A stretch of 64,000 nucleotides of DNA, taken from contig NC_081849.1 of NCBI RefSeq assembly GCF_963259705.1, positions 52,610,093 to 52,674,092 on the forward strand. Reading direction: 5' to 3'. Below are positions 1 through 9,985 of this stretch, piece after piece (within the stretch, counting starts at the first letter, position 1; the number at the start of each line of letters is the position of its first letter). Source of the DNA: Myotis daubentonii. Its lineage: Eukaryota; Chordata; Mammalia; Chiroptera; Vespertilionidae. The notes under the pieces are model-generated. The model ran no database searches, was not told the DNA's origin, and was given only the letters and a program-made list of their open reading frames with translations. The position numbers and the translations under genes are program-made.

Positions 1-495
1 AGGGGGACTTCCACACATATATATGTAAAACTTAAATAATATCATGTTCTAGGGCATGGACTTGTGGACTGGTAAGTCTTAGAATGGCCAGTAAAGAGGG
101 AAGTTTCCTTCAAGATTGGGATATAAGTTACTTCAGATATGGAGAGCATTATAAACCAGGTCATGGTGTGGGGAATTTTTTCTCAGAGAAACTAAAGATT
201 TTGAAGAAGAAATTAAGAAGTTGTGAAAAGTTAATAAGTCAGCAATGTGTAAACTGAAATGGAAAATAGATTTGAAATTGGTGGGACCTGTAAGATATAT
301 AGAAATGGAAGTATGTGAAGTAGAATGAGGGTGTAGAAATGAAGAGGATGAGATGAATGAGAGATGTTTTAGATATAAAATCAATAAGATTTTTATATAT
401 GTCTCCTTTTACCCCCAACAAATGTAAAACTTTACACAGTAAATATAAAAATAAATAAATAAATAAAAATAAAATAAGCAGAGATGACAAAAAAA
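1..495. other. unassigned AT-rich sequence
   Basis: No gene or confidently named repeat is seen. The middle is purine-rich and the last 80 bases hold a (TAAA)n-like stretch around 450-475 that could be the tail of an old retroelement. The short open frames here are low-complexity and have no coding signature. Confidence 0.5.
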
Positions 496-499
496 ATCA

Positions 500-720
500 A
501 TAAGATTTGCCAGCTAATTTGACAGAAGAAGAAAGTGAGAGAGAGGAGTTAAAATGAGTCTGAGGTTTTGACTGTAGTACCTGGGGTGGGGGGCAAGTAA
601 TGCTATTGCTGAAGACAGGAAACATGGCCAAATATTGGCTAGGAATAAATCCTCCAAGAAGACTCCGTATTGGGAACAATAAAAAATTAGAGACATAGGA
701 GAAGCCAAGGGAACCTGTAA
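500..720 (-). repeat. L2 LINE fragment (minus)
   Basis: The purine-rich text with a gaggagt...gaggtttt core resembles the antisense of the L2 reverse-transcriptase/C-terminal coding region as seen in the better copy at 17.5-18.8 kb. It is old and diverged, with no usable frame. It could instead be unrelated purine-rich DNA; the assignment rests on phrase similarity only. Confidence 0.4.
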
Positions 721-859
721 TAGCTACAGAGAACACCAAGAAATGGCTGTTGGCTTTGGAGATATAATATCATTAAGGGCCTTTCTAAGCTCCTTAGGGG
801 GCTGCAGTGAGGGTGGAAGCCACTTTAAGAGGATTGGAGGTCTTTTGCTTTAGTGTTTG

Positions 860-1245
860 GCATCAATGTTCACGCTTTCTTGCTGGCCTTAATCCTTGGC
901 ATTATGCTCAGTGCTCCTTTCACCACTTTCCACATCCCCTTTATAAACATTTTCTATTGATTTTACTCACTTGGTGTCTCTCAGACCGCCCCATTCCTTT
1001 CCATTCTCCAATATTTTTTCTCCAGTCAAGGTTCACCAGTGTCTCTCTACTTAACCACTGCAATCAAATCACACAATCCATTCTCTGTATAGCAGATAAA
1101 GCAATCCTTCAAAATTACACATACTTGATCTTGGGCACTGTACAGTTGAATTTTGTTTTGTATAATCCCATTACTCTTAAAGACCAAACTCTTCAATGTG
1201 GCTCTCTTATCTGTGAATGATTTGGTGTGAGGATATCTCTCCAGC
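860..1245 (+). repeat. L2 LINE fragment (plus)
   Basis: Phrases such as accactgcaatcaaatcac and gcagataaagcaatccttca match the known L2 3' coding/UTR region (the two-exon-like tcctaactggtctccctg and cagccagagtgatcc blocks). Orientation is L2 sense. The 137-codon open frame over this stretch is an accident of the diverged LINE and does not preserve reverse-transcriptase motifs. Confidence 0.5.
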
Positions 1246-1739
1246 CTCATTTAGCGTTATTCTTCTCCGTATAGTACAACCCAGTTATACTGGCTTCCTT
1301 TGAGTTTTTCAAATATATTAGTTTTTATTACCTACTAGATTGAAATTATTGGGCAAGAAGATCAATCATTTTCCCCATTATTTCTTTTTTGCCTCCCTCA
1401 ACACATGGGGCATAGAAAGGTAGACAGTTTTTAATAAATGCGCTTAGAGAAAATACATTTGACATGGTATGTTCCCTCTCATGATGGCGATCATGTCTAG
1501 TATCAGAGGATGGTAGTTGGGAAGGCATTCAAGGTCAGTAATACCTATTTTCAATGTGTCCTTTGTGAGCAGAATGAAATCTTTTTGGATAATACAAATG
1601 AACACGAAAACTGCTGATTTTAGATATTTAAATCATAGAGCTGTCTGTTCAGAGCATGATTTAAATCATTTTCTGAAGATATTTACTCTTGCATTTTAAA
1701 CTAGTGAAAGCTCTTAGTATCCCATATTTCCTCTTGACC
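1246..1739. other. unassigned sequence
   Basis: AT-rich non-coding DNA between an L2 remnant and a SINE. I see no structured repeat, RNA gene or promoter here. Confidence 0.5.
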
Positions 1740-1753
1740 TACAGTGTTTATAT

Positions 1754-1968
1754 GTATTTATTTTTTAAAAAAATATATTTTGAGAGGAAGGGAGAGGGAT
1801 AGAGAGTTAGAAACATCAATGAGAGAGAAACATCCATCAGCTGCCTCCTGCACACCCCCAACTGGGGATGTGCCCTCAACCAAGGTACATGCCCTTGACC
1901 AGAATTGAACCTGGGACCCTTTAGTCCGCAGACCGACACTCTATCCACTGAGCCAAACCAGTTAGGGC
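1754..1968 (-). mobile_element. VES SINE (tRNA-derived), minus
   Basis: This is a full-length bat VES SINE read in reverse. The tRNA-like head lies at the right (ctgagccaaaccagttaggg is the reverse complement of the ...ggtttggctcag start) and the pyrimidine/AT tail lies at the left. The Pol III B-box relic (gaattgaacctgggaccc reversed) is visible. A perfect 14-bp target duplication tacagtgtttatat flanks it at 1740-1753 and 1969-1982, so the insertion is comparatively young. It is non-autonomous and depends on L1 enzymes. Confidence 0.95.
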
Positions 1969-1982
1969 TACAGTGTTTATAT

Positions 1983-2587
1983 TTAAATTTCCATGTTAGT
2001 AGTGTTTATAATCTCTAGGGCAAGCATTGGTCTTGTCAACCTGCATGGAATTTGGCATTATGCGCATAATCATTGGAATGATTTTTAAATGCTTGTTAAT
2101 ATTTCTACTTCTGGAAACTTTAATAAACATAGGTTTCAAATGAACACAATTAAAATATTGATTGATTTTCTAATAATCTAATTGATGTTAACTGCTTAGT
2201 ATTTTATATGATTTTTATAGCAGAAATATTTTCCTTGCTGCAGGCTATGTGTTAGTTGATTTTCTTTACTTTTTTTTGCCTATTTATGCACCCCCACCCC
2301 CCGGCCCTTTTACTATGATTGTGGGTTCTTGGTCTATTGCAGCATCAGTGGGAATATAGATTTTTACTTTATGCAAGTTAGGGTTGATTATGTATTGCAT
2401 ATTCAGTGCACGGCAACACCACCCTCCTGGTTGGGTGAGGACTATGCAGAATCTTCCATTTCCTTGATCCCCACACGCAGTCCACCTGCTCCAACAACCC
2501 CCAGAGCACAGTGATGTGGGTACTGGGTAACACAACTTCCATTTTGCTTCTCCTGACCTAGAGGTAGCAAGTTGTTTCCTGAGTCAT
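1983..2587. other. unassigned sequence
   Basis: AT-rich to about 2280, then a C-run (2291-2302) and a more GC-rich 250-bp stretch without a recognised repeat. No gene is supported; the 83-codon minus frame here has no family features. Confidence 0.45.
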
Positions 2588-2602
2588 TAAAATAATTAAT
2601 GA

Positions 2603-2835
2603 TGCCCTAGGGCAGGCGGTTTGGCTCACTGGATAGAGCATTGCATCGGCCTGGGGACTGAAGGGTCCCAGGTTCTATTCCAGTCAAGGGCATGTACCTT
2701 GGTTGCAGGCACATCCCCAGAAGGGGGTGTGCAGGAAGCAGCTGATCGATGCTTCTCTCTTATCCATGTTTCTAGCTCTCTATCCCCCTCTCTTCCTCTC
2801 TGTAAAAAAAAATAAATAAAATATATTTAATAAAA
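2603..2835 (+). mobile_element. VES SINE, plus
   Basis: The tRNA-like head (tttggctcactggatagagc) is followed by the B-box relic ggttctattccagtcaa, the SINE body and a (TAAA)n/AT tail. A 15-bp direct repeat taaaataattaatga at 2588-2602 and 2836-2850 is the target duplication. Internal changes such as an extra catc in the head show mild decay. Confidence 0.95.
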
Positions 2836-2935
2836 TAAAATAATTAATGAATGATCTCATTCCCATCCATTTTTTTGGCTTTGTTTTGTTTTCCATCCTT
2901 TCCAGTACTATAATGCTACGTGAAATCCCCTGGGT

Positions 2936-3161
2936 CAGTGGTCGGCAAACTGTGGCTCTGCAAACCGTGGCTCACGAGCCACATGCGGCTCTTTGAGCCC
3001 TTCAGTGTGGCTCTTCCACAAAATACCGACTTCTGCGCATGGGCCATAAAGTTTCAGTAGCACTGTATGTGCGTGCCCGCACGTGGTAGTTTGTGGAAGA
3101 GCCACACTCAAGGGGCCAAAGAGCCGCATGTAGCTCGCGAGCTGCGGTTTGCTGACCATGG
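2936..3161. mobile_element. non-autonomous hAT (ggtcggcaaac family)
   Basis: Terminal inverted repeats cagtggtcggcaaac on the left and gtttgctgaccatgg on the right bracket a 226-bp, transposase-less element. A perfect 8-bp target duplication ccctgggt lies at 2928-2935 and 3162-3169, the diagnostic length for hAT transposition. The arms extend far inward (gagccacatgcggctcttt against aaagagccgcatgtagctc), so the whole element can fold as a hairpin. The left arm carries a small internal duplication of the caaac-gtggctc motif. Confidence 0.93.
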
Positions 3162-3169
3162 CCCTGGGT

Positions 3170-3555
3170 GAATGGGTGTGGAAGGATGGACCATGCAGGT
3201 TATTCTCCCTACATCCTCTCTGCTCCTCTGCAGGGAACTAGAAGTCAGATTAAACAGACCTCCCTGGCACGTTTCTGGTTCAGTTCTCCAAATGGAAATT
3301 CAAAACATGATATTGAAAACTGAAGAAAGGGAGATGCACTTTTGTCTGTTCCTGGTAGAGTCTCAGGAAACAAGAGCTGCGGATGGACAAGAGCAGGCAT
3401 CTGGCTATGGGCTTAGGCCACATGTTAAACAGTCAATATTTATTTAGACTTATTGCAAGTTTATACTTTTTGATCATCGTTATTTCTGTATTATAATAGC
3501 ATCATTTGGAATTGTATTTCTTCTACCTGAAGAAATATTTTGAAGATCCCACGCC
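3170..3555. other. unassigned sequence
   Basis: A modest-GC stretch right of the hAT. A 91-codon plus-strand frame spans 3172-3447 but has no recognisable domain, no splice-site context and begins in the target duplication, so it is not called as a gene. Confidence 0.5.
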
Positions 3556-3559
3556 TGTC

Positions 3560-4260
3560 AACACATTTTCTCAATTTTTTAAATGAAAAAAGTACTTACT
3601 TGTACTTATTTGAAGGGGATATTTTTACTGAATATAGATTCTAGGTTTACTTTCTGCCATCTACAGTTGTTATTGCATTGTCTTTTGCTTTCAATATATT
3701 TGTTTAAAAGCCAGGTATCAATCTTACTGTTAGCCCTTTGAAAATAAACTCTCTTCTCACTTTTTATTGCTCTTACCATTCTTCTCTTTGTCTTTGGTTT
3801 GTAGCAGTTTTCTCAGGATGTGCCTGAGTGGAAGTTCAAAGAGCTTCTAATTTTTGTGACAGAATATGATTTATCAATTTGACAAATACCTATAATTTTG
3901 ACTAATACCCACTTTAATATTGATTCTGCCTCATATTTTCTCTTGTCACTTTTTTACACTCCATTTATAGTTATATTTAAGTTTTTCATTATGTCCCATG
4001 TATCTCTTTCACTCTTCATTGTATTTTCAGTTTTTTACCCATGTATTTTCTTCAATCTAGATTTTTTTTACTCACCACTTTTTTTGTTTTGTTTTCTAAT
4101 CCTTCTGCTTTATGTAATATTTATTTTATCATTCCAAACTTTCTATTTAATTACTGTCTATGGATTCTACCTTTCGGTCACAATTTATATCTGTTCATTT
4201 ATAATGGCATATTAGTAATAAATATTCACCTAAACTGCCAAATAAGGAGTCATCAAGACA
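3560..4260 (-). repeat. old L1 (L1M-type) remnant, antisense
   Basis: Phrases such as tctttgtctttggtttgtagcag, ...ctcaggatgtgcctgagtgg and attatgtcccatgtatctct correspond to the antisense of a 5' non-ORF2 region known from ancient mammalian L1M elements. The T-rich open frames at 3898-4215 and 4041-4385 are low-complexity by-products. The family is L1; the subfamily is not resolved. Confidence 0.6.
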
Positions 4261-4546
4261 GTGAGATCTATAGATATTCCAGGGGGAAAAGGGGTGAGTG
4301 TTATAGGGATCTTATAGTGTTTATCATCTTTATCATAACAAAGTCAATATTTAGAACAAAATTCAAACTAAACTATCTTCTCTGATAATTTCATTATTGG
4401 CATCATCTGATGGTCTCATTCTATCATGTGTTTGTATTTTATTATTTTGACTTTCAGTGTTGTTTTTTTTCTGCTACAACTTATAATTTTTGAATAAATG
4501 CTTAGTGCTTTCTATTAAATAATGTTAGATCTTATGGATCATGTTA

Positions 4547-5363
4547 TAATCAACTCTCACTATTTTGGGTAGTTATAAGGTACTATAAAGTCACTGAGTT
4601 AGTGAATATTGAATGAGTACTCCCAGGGAAAACATAAGGTTGGGTTCCTGGGGGCCTCTGGTCACAATATTCTCATCAATCAGTTAATATGTAACTGTTT
4701 TATGTGGGTTTCTCTTTAAAGAGACCTTATTTAACTTACATTGTGATTCATTAACACTGAACACACGGCCAGCAGTAGTATAATTAAGGCCTAAAGGTAA
4801 CTTAGCTAACGTGTATATTTTCACCATAAGGCAAACATAGCCTTCGTATGCTTGGCAGCACTTCAGCACTATGCTTTGCAATAATTTTAAACAATGACAT
4901 CACAAAAGGATACCTGCTTACAGTATGAGAACTGAAACAAGAAAGCAAAGGGTGACCTTGTTGTGGCCCTCAGTTGAGCATGTGAGCGCTGGGCAACTCA
5001 AAATGTTCACCCCTCTTGCATGTCTGCCTGTGAAAACACCCAAAATATTGATTTTTAAGGGGCTACAAATAAGTTTTTTTAAAAATATATATATTTTTTA
5101 TTGATTTTCTTACAGAGAAGAAGGGAGAGGGACAGAGAGTTAGAAACATCGATGAGAGAGATCGATCAGCTGCCTCCTGCACGCCCCCCACTGGGGATGT
5201 GCCCACAACCAAGGTACATGCCCTTGACTGGAATCGAACCTGGGACCCTCCAGTCCACAGGCCGATGCTCTATCCACTGAGCCAAACCGGTTCGGCTACA
5301 AATAAGTTTTAGTGAGTAAGCAAAATTGCAAATATGGAATCCTTGAATAATGGGGATTGATCA
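4547..5363. mobile_element. Tigger-like (pogo) DNA transposon, split by a SINE
   Basis: The left end (atcaactctcactatt) and right end (aataatggggattgatca) are diverged inverted repeats typical of Tigger elements (cagtcaaccctcatt-type termini), and TA lies just outside both ends (the dinucleotide Tc1/mariner elements duplicate). The interior lacks transposase coding. A VES SINE is nested at 5078-5295, so the real Tigger length is about 590 bp. Exact ends are uncertain by a few bases. Confidence 0.7.
5078..5295 (-). mobile_element. VES SINE, minus, inside the Tigger element
   Basis: A full-length VES SINE in reverse, head at the right (actgagccaaaccggttcgg). A 15-bp target duplication ctacaaataagtttt at 5063-5077 and 5296-5310 is perfect. 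Removing the SINE and one copy restores continuous Tigger sequence, which gives the relative age: the SINE is younger than the Tigger. Confidence 0.95.
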
Positions 5364-5573
5364 TAGTTATCCAGGAGAGAATTTAATTTACCCTTGCAGT
5401 AACATTGTCTTGGACCAATCATTGTGATTAAGATGATTCGAGAATCTTGGTTAAAATCATTAAGAAATGTTTTTCTTCTTTGGTGGACTTTAAACCCCAG
5501 TTTTTGTCTTACTAACACCATAATATTTCCAAAATCTCATTTAACCTATTAGCTGCCTTATTTCTCTTTATTG

Positions 5574-5733
5574 TTTTTTTACAAATATTTTTATTGATTT
5601 TTATATAGAGAGGAAGAGAGAGAGAGGGAGAGAGAGAGAAACATAGATCAGCTGCCTCCTGCATGCCCCCTACCTCAGATTGAGCTCACAACCCAGACAT
5701 TTGCCCTGACCAGGAATCAAACTGGTCCACGTG
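5574..5733 (-). mobile_element. VES SINE, minus, head missing
   Basis: The tail and body of a VES SINE in reverse, with a gagagaggga microsatellite in the tail (5611-5637). It stops after ccaggaatcaaactgg, so the tRNA-like head that should follow is absent. The missing head is replaced at once by an L1 3' tail in the opposite orientation. Confidence 0.85.
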
Positions 5734-5780
5734 GGGAAAAGGGGACATATGTAATACTTTCAACAATAAAGATAAAAAAG
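5734..5780 (+). mobile_element. very short L1 3' tail
   Basis: The text gacatatgtaatactttcaa followed by caataaagataaaaaag matches the last bases of bat L1 (compare 40986-41009) including the polyadenylation signal AATAAA and a short A tail. At about 47 bp it is an extremely 5'-truncated L1 end joined directly to a beheaded SINE. Confidence 0.7.
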
Positions 5781-7520
5781 AAAAGATTACATGTGTGGTA
5801 ATCATAACATATTGGCATGTTTATTTGAAGATAGTCTGACTTATGCTTTTGGTAAAAATGCCGCAGCAGTGGAAACATTTCCTCCTGGAGGCAGTAAAGT
5901 TGCATCAGAGGCAATTGTACTGCCTGCTTTCCTGTCTAGTAGCTGTGTCTGTATTTCAGCTGGAACAGTGTGACGGAGACTCCCCTTCAGCAATCTTATG
6001 GTGGGCTTAGTCCTTACAATACTTACCTGGTGTGACAAGTCATCCCACTGTTGGCTCTGTGTTTCCCAGTTCTCTGTTCACTTAGCAACATTTTTGTTGT
6101 TATTGGTTTACCCAATTTTAACATCTCTTGGCTAACCAAGGGGAATATCCCTTTCCCATAATGACTTAGTGTCAAACTTTGACTAAAACCAGTTTTATCA
6201 TTCTGATAATATTTCTCTCAAGAGTGAACTTATTTCATTATATAACACTTTGCAGAATTAGTCTATGAATTTTATACTTACAAGCTACTCAATAATACGC
6301 ACTCAACACCAAAATTCTCTTACAGCAGAGAATTATAATTATAAAAAGTAGCATCATTTCCTCTAAATTGCTAGTAATATAGTAAAGCATTTATGTGAAT
6401 CATGTATAATATAAAACTGGCAAATTATAATTATTAAATATTTAATACTTAAACACTAAAAACATTATTTTCCTACTATATGTATGAGAGTGTGCAAATA
6501 TTTAGCTTAAGTAGTTAACTTTTTATCTAAACAATTCACTATTTTTATGATAATTTAAAATTTGGCTCTTAAAAGACTGTATTAGGCAATAATTTGTACT
6601 CATTCTTAAACAGAGATAATTTCTAGGGAATGTGTTTATTATTGGATTATTTTGTGTTGACAATATAAATTTGATAATTTATTATTTTTAGAGCCAGAGT
6701 GTTATAATGTTCTTTTACTAAAGAAATGCATTGCCTTAATTAAAATAATGTATTAATGTAAGAAACGCTAAGGGATTTGTCAAAAAGTAATTAAGTTGTA
6801 ATAAGAACACGCATAGTTTCTATTGGGAAGTCATTGGTTATTGGACAGTGAGGATCTCTTGACCTTACAGCTGCTTTTTCTTTAGAATGGCCTCATGGTC
6901 TTCTGAAAGAAAATACATGGAATAAAGGAGGATTTAGGTTAGAACTCCATTTGAATCAGTATTAAATGTTAAAAACTTATTGAAGCTTTCAAAAACTTAT
7001 GGTTAAAGATTATGTCAGTTAATTTATACAAGGGTGCAAATAAAACTGCAGTTAAAGCATTTAAACTCTTTTACAATCAATATTGAAATCTATTGACTAT
7101 GTTAATCATGACATTAGAAATTTTAAGTTACACTATTTACCACTCAAAATTTTAACTATTCATAAAAGACCTTGAATCTATCTTGTACACCACTGTGTTT
7201 AGCACAATAGTTTAGCCATAACATATTTAATTAAAAATGAGTACAATGTGATGGTATAAAGTAGTGAATTAATTAGAGAATTAGCCTAGACAACTACCTA
7301 GCACCTGCATTTAAGTAATTCATTCTTTAAATCCTCATAATACTTCAGTCCATAGTTATTGTTATTTTCATAAGAAAATATATAATACTAGTATTTACAA
7401 ATTACAGCTTATCAAATTCTCACTTAAGTAAAAATGACAACCCTGTGAGTATAAATGTGATTAATTGAAGGAGTAACTAGCATGCTAATATGTATCGCAT
7501 TCTTACTAGGTGCTAGGAAC
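5781..7520. other. unassigned AT-rich sequence
   Basis: About 1.7 kb with no recognised repeat, apart from weak AT-rich low complexity around 6400-6700. A small GC-richer island at 5860-5960 contains overlapping short open frames on both strands but no family signature. No promoter or RNA gene is supported. Confidence 0.5.
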
Positions 7521-7530
7521 TGTTCTATGT

Positions 7531-7760
7531 GTATTTTTAAATATATTTTTATTGATTTTAGAGAGAAAGAGAGAGGGAGAGAGAAATAGAAACATCAATG
7601 ATGAGAGAATCATTGATCAGCTGCCTCCTGCATGCCCCACACTTGGGATCAAACCCACAGCCCTGGCATGTGCCCTGGGCATGTACCCTAACCGGGAATG
7701 AAACCGTGACCTCTTCGTTCATAGGTGGACACTCAACCACTGAGCCATGCCGGCCTGGCA
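7531..7760 (-). mobile_element. VES SINE, minus
   Basis: A full-length SINE in reverse, head at the right (cactgagccatgccggcctgg) and AT tail left. A 10-bp target duplication tgttctatgt lies at 7521-7530 and 7761-7770. The body has the older two-step atcattgatcagctgcctcctgc layout. The short frames over it are SINE shadows. Confidence 0.93.
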
Positions 7761-7911
7761 TGTTCTATGTTTTTACTATTAGTCTTTGTGTCAATTCTAA
7801 GAGAGATACTATACCCTCCAATTTATAGTTTTAAGAAGTAATATTTTAAATACTAAATCTATTATAATATGAGTATACTTTTTGAAATAATAAATTTTCT
7901 CTTTCATTAAA

Positions 7912-7990
7912 TTATATATGTATATATATATAATATTATATATAACTGTATATATAATATACATGCAATGTATATAATATGTATATTATT
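7912..7990. repeat. AT microsatellite with palindromic TATA runs
   Basis: Alternating TA/ATAT blocks (tatatatatataatattat and variants) form several overlapping inverted repeats able to extrude cruciforms. This is simple-sequence DNA, not a gene or origin that I can support. Confidence 0.8.
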
Positions 7991-8268
7991 AAAAAGTCAA
8001 AGTAGTCCAAAAAATGAAAAGGTAAGAAAAGCAAATAGACTGTATCTGATATATCTTAGATATAATCATTTGTTAACATTTGAGTAACATTGTTTGAGAC
8101 TTATCTCTATAAAAATATATAGGCAGATGAAGTAATTTTAAAACCTGAGATTGTATTAAACATGATTTTAATATAAATTACTAGATAAAATATATTCTAC
8201 AAAGTGAAAAATAAGGTCAAACTAAAGGGAACTGCCAAATTTCTGATAAATATTTCTCTATAATAATT

Positions 8269-8913
8269 GACATAAGAATGCAAAGACATTTCTCAACTTA
8301 TAAGGAAAATATTATGAAGACCTTTAAGGTTATGAGTTCATTATGTGTATTTCTTTTAATACTTCAATTTTAGTATGTATTGATTTTTGGACAAAAATAT
8401 GATTAAATTATCTCATTTCTTTCTCTCCCATCTTCATATTAGTTTACTTATTTTTATATTATGAAGTTACAGTCTGCTTATTTGCAATTATGAAACCTTT
8501 ATTCTCTCCTTTGTTGAGTATTAGCTTTATAGTTATATGTATCCAAAATCTATTCACCACAATGCTACAATCTGGGATTCCTTTTTTTAAAAAAAAATAT
8601 ATATTTTATTGATTTTTTACAGAGAGGAAGGGAGAGGGATAGAGAAGTTATAAACATCGATGAGAGAGAAACATCGATCAGCTGCCTCCTGCACACTCCC
8701 TTATATGCCCGCAACCAAGGTACATGCCCTTGACCAGAATAGAACCTGGGACCCTTTGGTGTGCAGGCCGATGCTCTGTCCACTGAGCCAAACCAGGTAG
8801 GGCAATCTGGGATTCTTTAGTTCAATTAACCTGTTAGTCCAATCTAGCTTATTATCAAATATAATTTTACTAGCATGTGTGCTATATTTTGAGTGTCTAG
8901 GGTTGCTACAGGA
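8269..8913. repeat. unclassified repeat block, copy A (split by a SINE)
   Basis: From acataagaatg to agggttgctac this matches 32484-32883 almost continuously in the same orientation, at roughly nine bases in ten. Copy A is interrupted by a VES SINE at 8584-8802. I do not recognise the family: it may be an interspersed repeat or a dispersed segmental duplication. It has no coding capacity. Confidence 0.8.
8584..8802 (-). mobile_element. VES SINE, minus, inside repeat copy A
   Basis: A full-length SINE in reverse with a perfect 16-bp target duplication caatctgggattcttt at 8568-8583 and 8803-8818. The homologous site near 32.78 kb is empty, so the SINE inserted after the two repeat copies separated. 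Confidence 0.96.
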
Positions 8914-9255
8914 AGCCTATTCATTATTTTGTTTTTGAAAGACAAATTGCCTACATCTATAGGTTTCTTATACAATCATCATTTCAGGATTTTTTAGATA
9001 GTATTCCGTATTCTAAAGTTGAATGTTATTATAGAAGCTAAAGAAAATATTTTAAAGCATGTTGATATCTGATTTGCTTTATTTTTTTAAGCTCAATTTT
9101 TTAGTTTTAGAAACTTTCTTCAATTATATTTTTAAATGATTTTGGCCAATTTATTCTCTTTCTACTTTTATCCCCAGTCACCTACTATGTCCTTTTTCTT
9201 CCATATAAAATATATTATTTGTGATGTCTTTCATAAAAATATACCTTTATATGAT
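8914..9255. other. unassigned AT-rich sequence, possible old L1
   Basis: T-rich sequence with L1-antisense-like phrasing near 9070-9200, too diverged to assign. The solo LTR that follows inserted at its right side. Confidence 0.4.
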
Positions 9256-9261
9256 ATTAAG

Positions 9262-9979
9262 TGCCAGAAGCCGGTCCATCCTTGCTGCTTGACACAGTCG
9301 CTGCAGGGAAAAAACATCTGCACAGCATATGTTCCAAGGGACCTGGTGTATATGGCATACTGTTCTTAATATGTTTGCTTCCCCTTTTTAGCGCTATGTG
9401 TTATAACCAGAGCCACCTCCCCGAGAAAAGTTGTTTCCCCAAGTGGCAATGTTTCCCTGGAGTTAGGGATTAACGGGGCTAGGGAAGGGAATAAATCAGT
9501 AAAACCCCTTAACTAAGTGCCAGGTGGGTAGTTAATCACTTTAACTATGAACAATCACGCTTAAGCTACATAATCCTTACTCAGACCATAGAATAGGAAA
9601 ATCTCCTTATAGCAATAGGATAATGACCTTGGAATAGAGGCAACTAACTAGCCCTTATAATGGAACAGAGAATAACCTAGACAAGATTAAAATCAACAGA
9701 GCTAGATAGAGATAAGATTTTTATCAAAAGTCAGATAAGAAACTATAAACATAAAACAAGGAACTGTAGAAGGTCAAAGGAGGATCCAAAACATATGATG
9801 ATGTAACTATAGAGGCATGCTTATAGGATCAAATGATATAAATACAGTTATAACAGGACAATAAACAGAGAACCTGTCTATGCTGATCATCTGAATGCTG
9901 TCTCCGTGTGTCCTTCATTCTTCGCCGACTCCGTCCACACCTTTGGGAACCGCTGGACCGCTGGGGCTGGACCCCGACA
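9262..9979 (+). mobile_element. solo LTR of an endogenous retrovirus (ERV2-like)
   Basis: A 718-bp segment beginning TGCC and ending GACA is flanked by a perfect 6-bp duplication attaag at 9256-9261 and 9980-9985, the target size used by betaretrovirus-like (class II) integrases. A TATA-like box TATAAATA sits at 9837-9844 and a polyadenylation signal AATAAA at 9860-9865, followed by a GT/T-rich stretch, giving a U3-R-U5 order in plus orientation. No gag, pol or env sequence adjoins it, so this is the product of recombination between two LTRs. The 60-80 codon frames inside it are incidental. Confidence 0.93.
9836..9866 (+). promoter_or_regulatory. LTR core promoter and polyadenylation signal
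   Basis: TATAAATA (9837-9844) and AATAAA (9860-9865) stand 15 bases apart near the R region of the solo LTR. This tight spacing is common in class II LTRs. Whether it is active in this genome cannot be told from sequence. Confidence 0.6.
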
Positions 9980-9985
9980 ATTAAG

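Noticed and set aside
807..1220. 137-codon plus-strand frame
   Set aside because: Overlies a decayed L2 in sense but does not preserve reverse-transcriptase or endonuclease motifs.
3898..4385. Hydrophobic, Phe/Leu-rich frames resembling membrane proteins
   Set aside because: T-rich low-complexity DNA in an antisense L1 relic translates as Phe/Leu runs; no true membrane-protein architecture or start context.
9136..9473. 70-77-codon frames at the start of the LTR
   Set aside because: They cross the LTR boundary and the target duplication, so they cannot be an ancestral viral gene; no retroviral motif.
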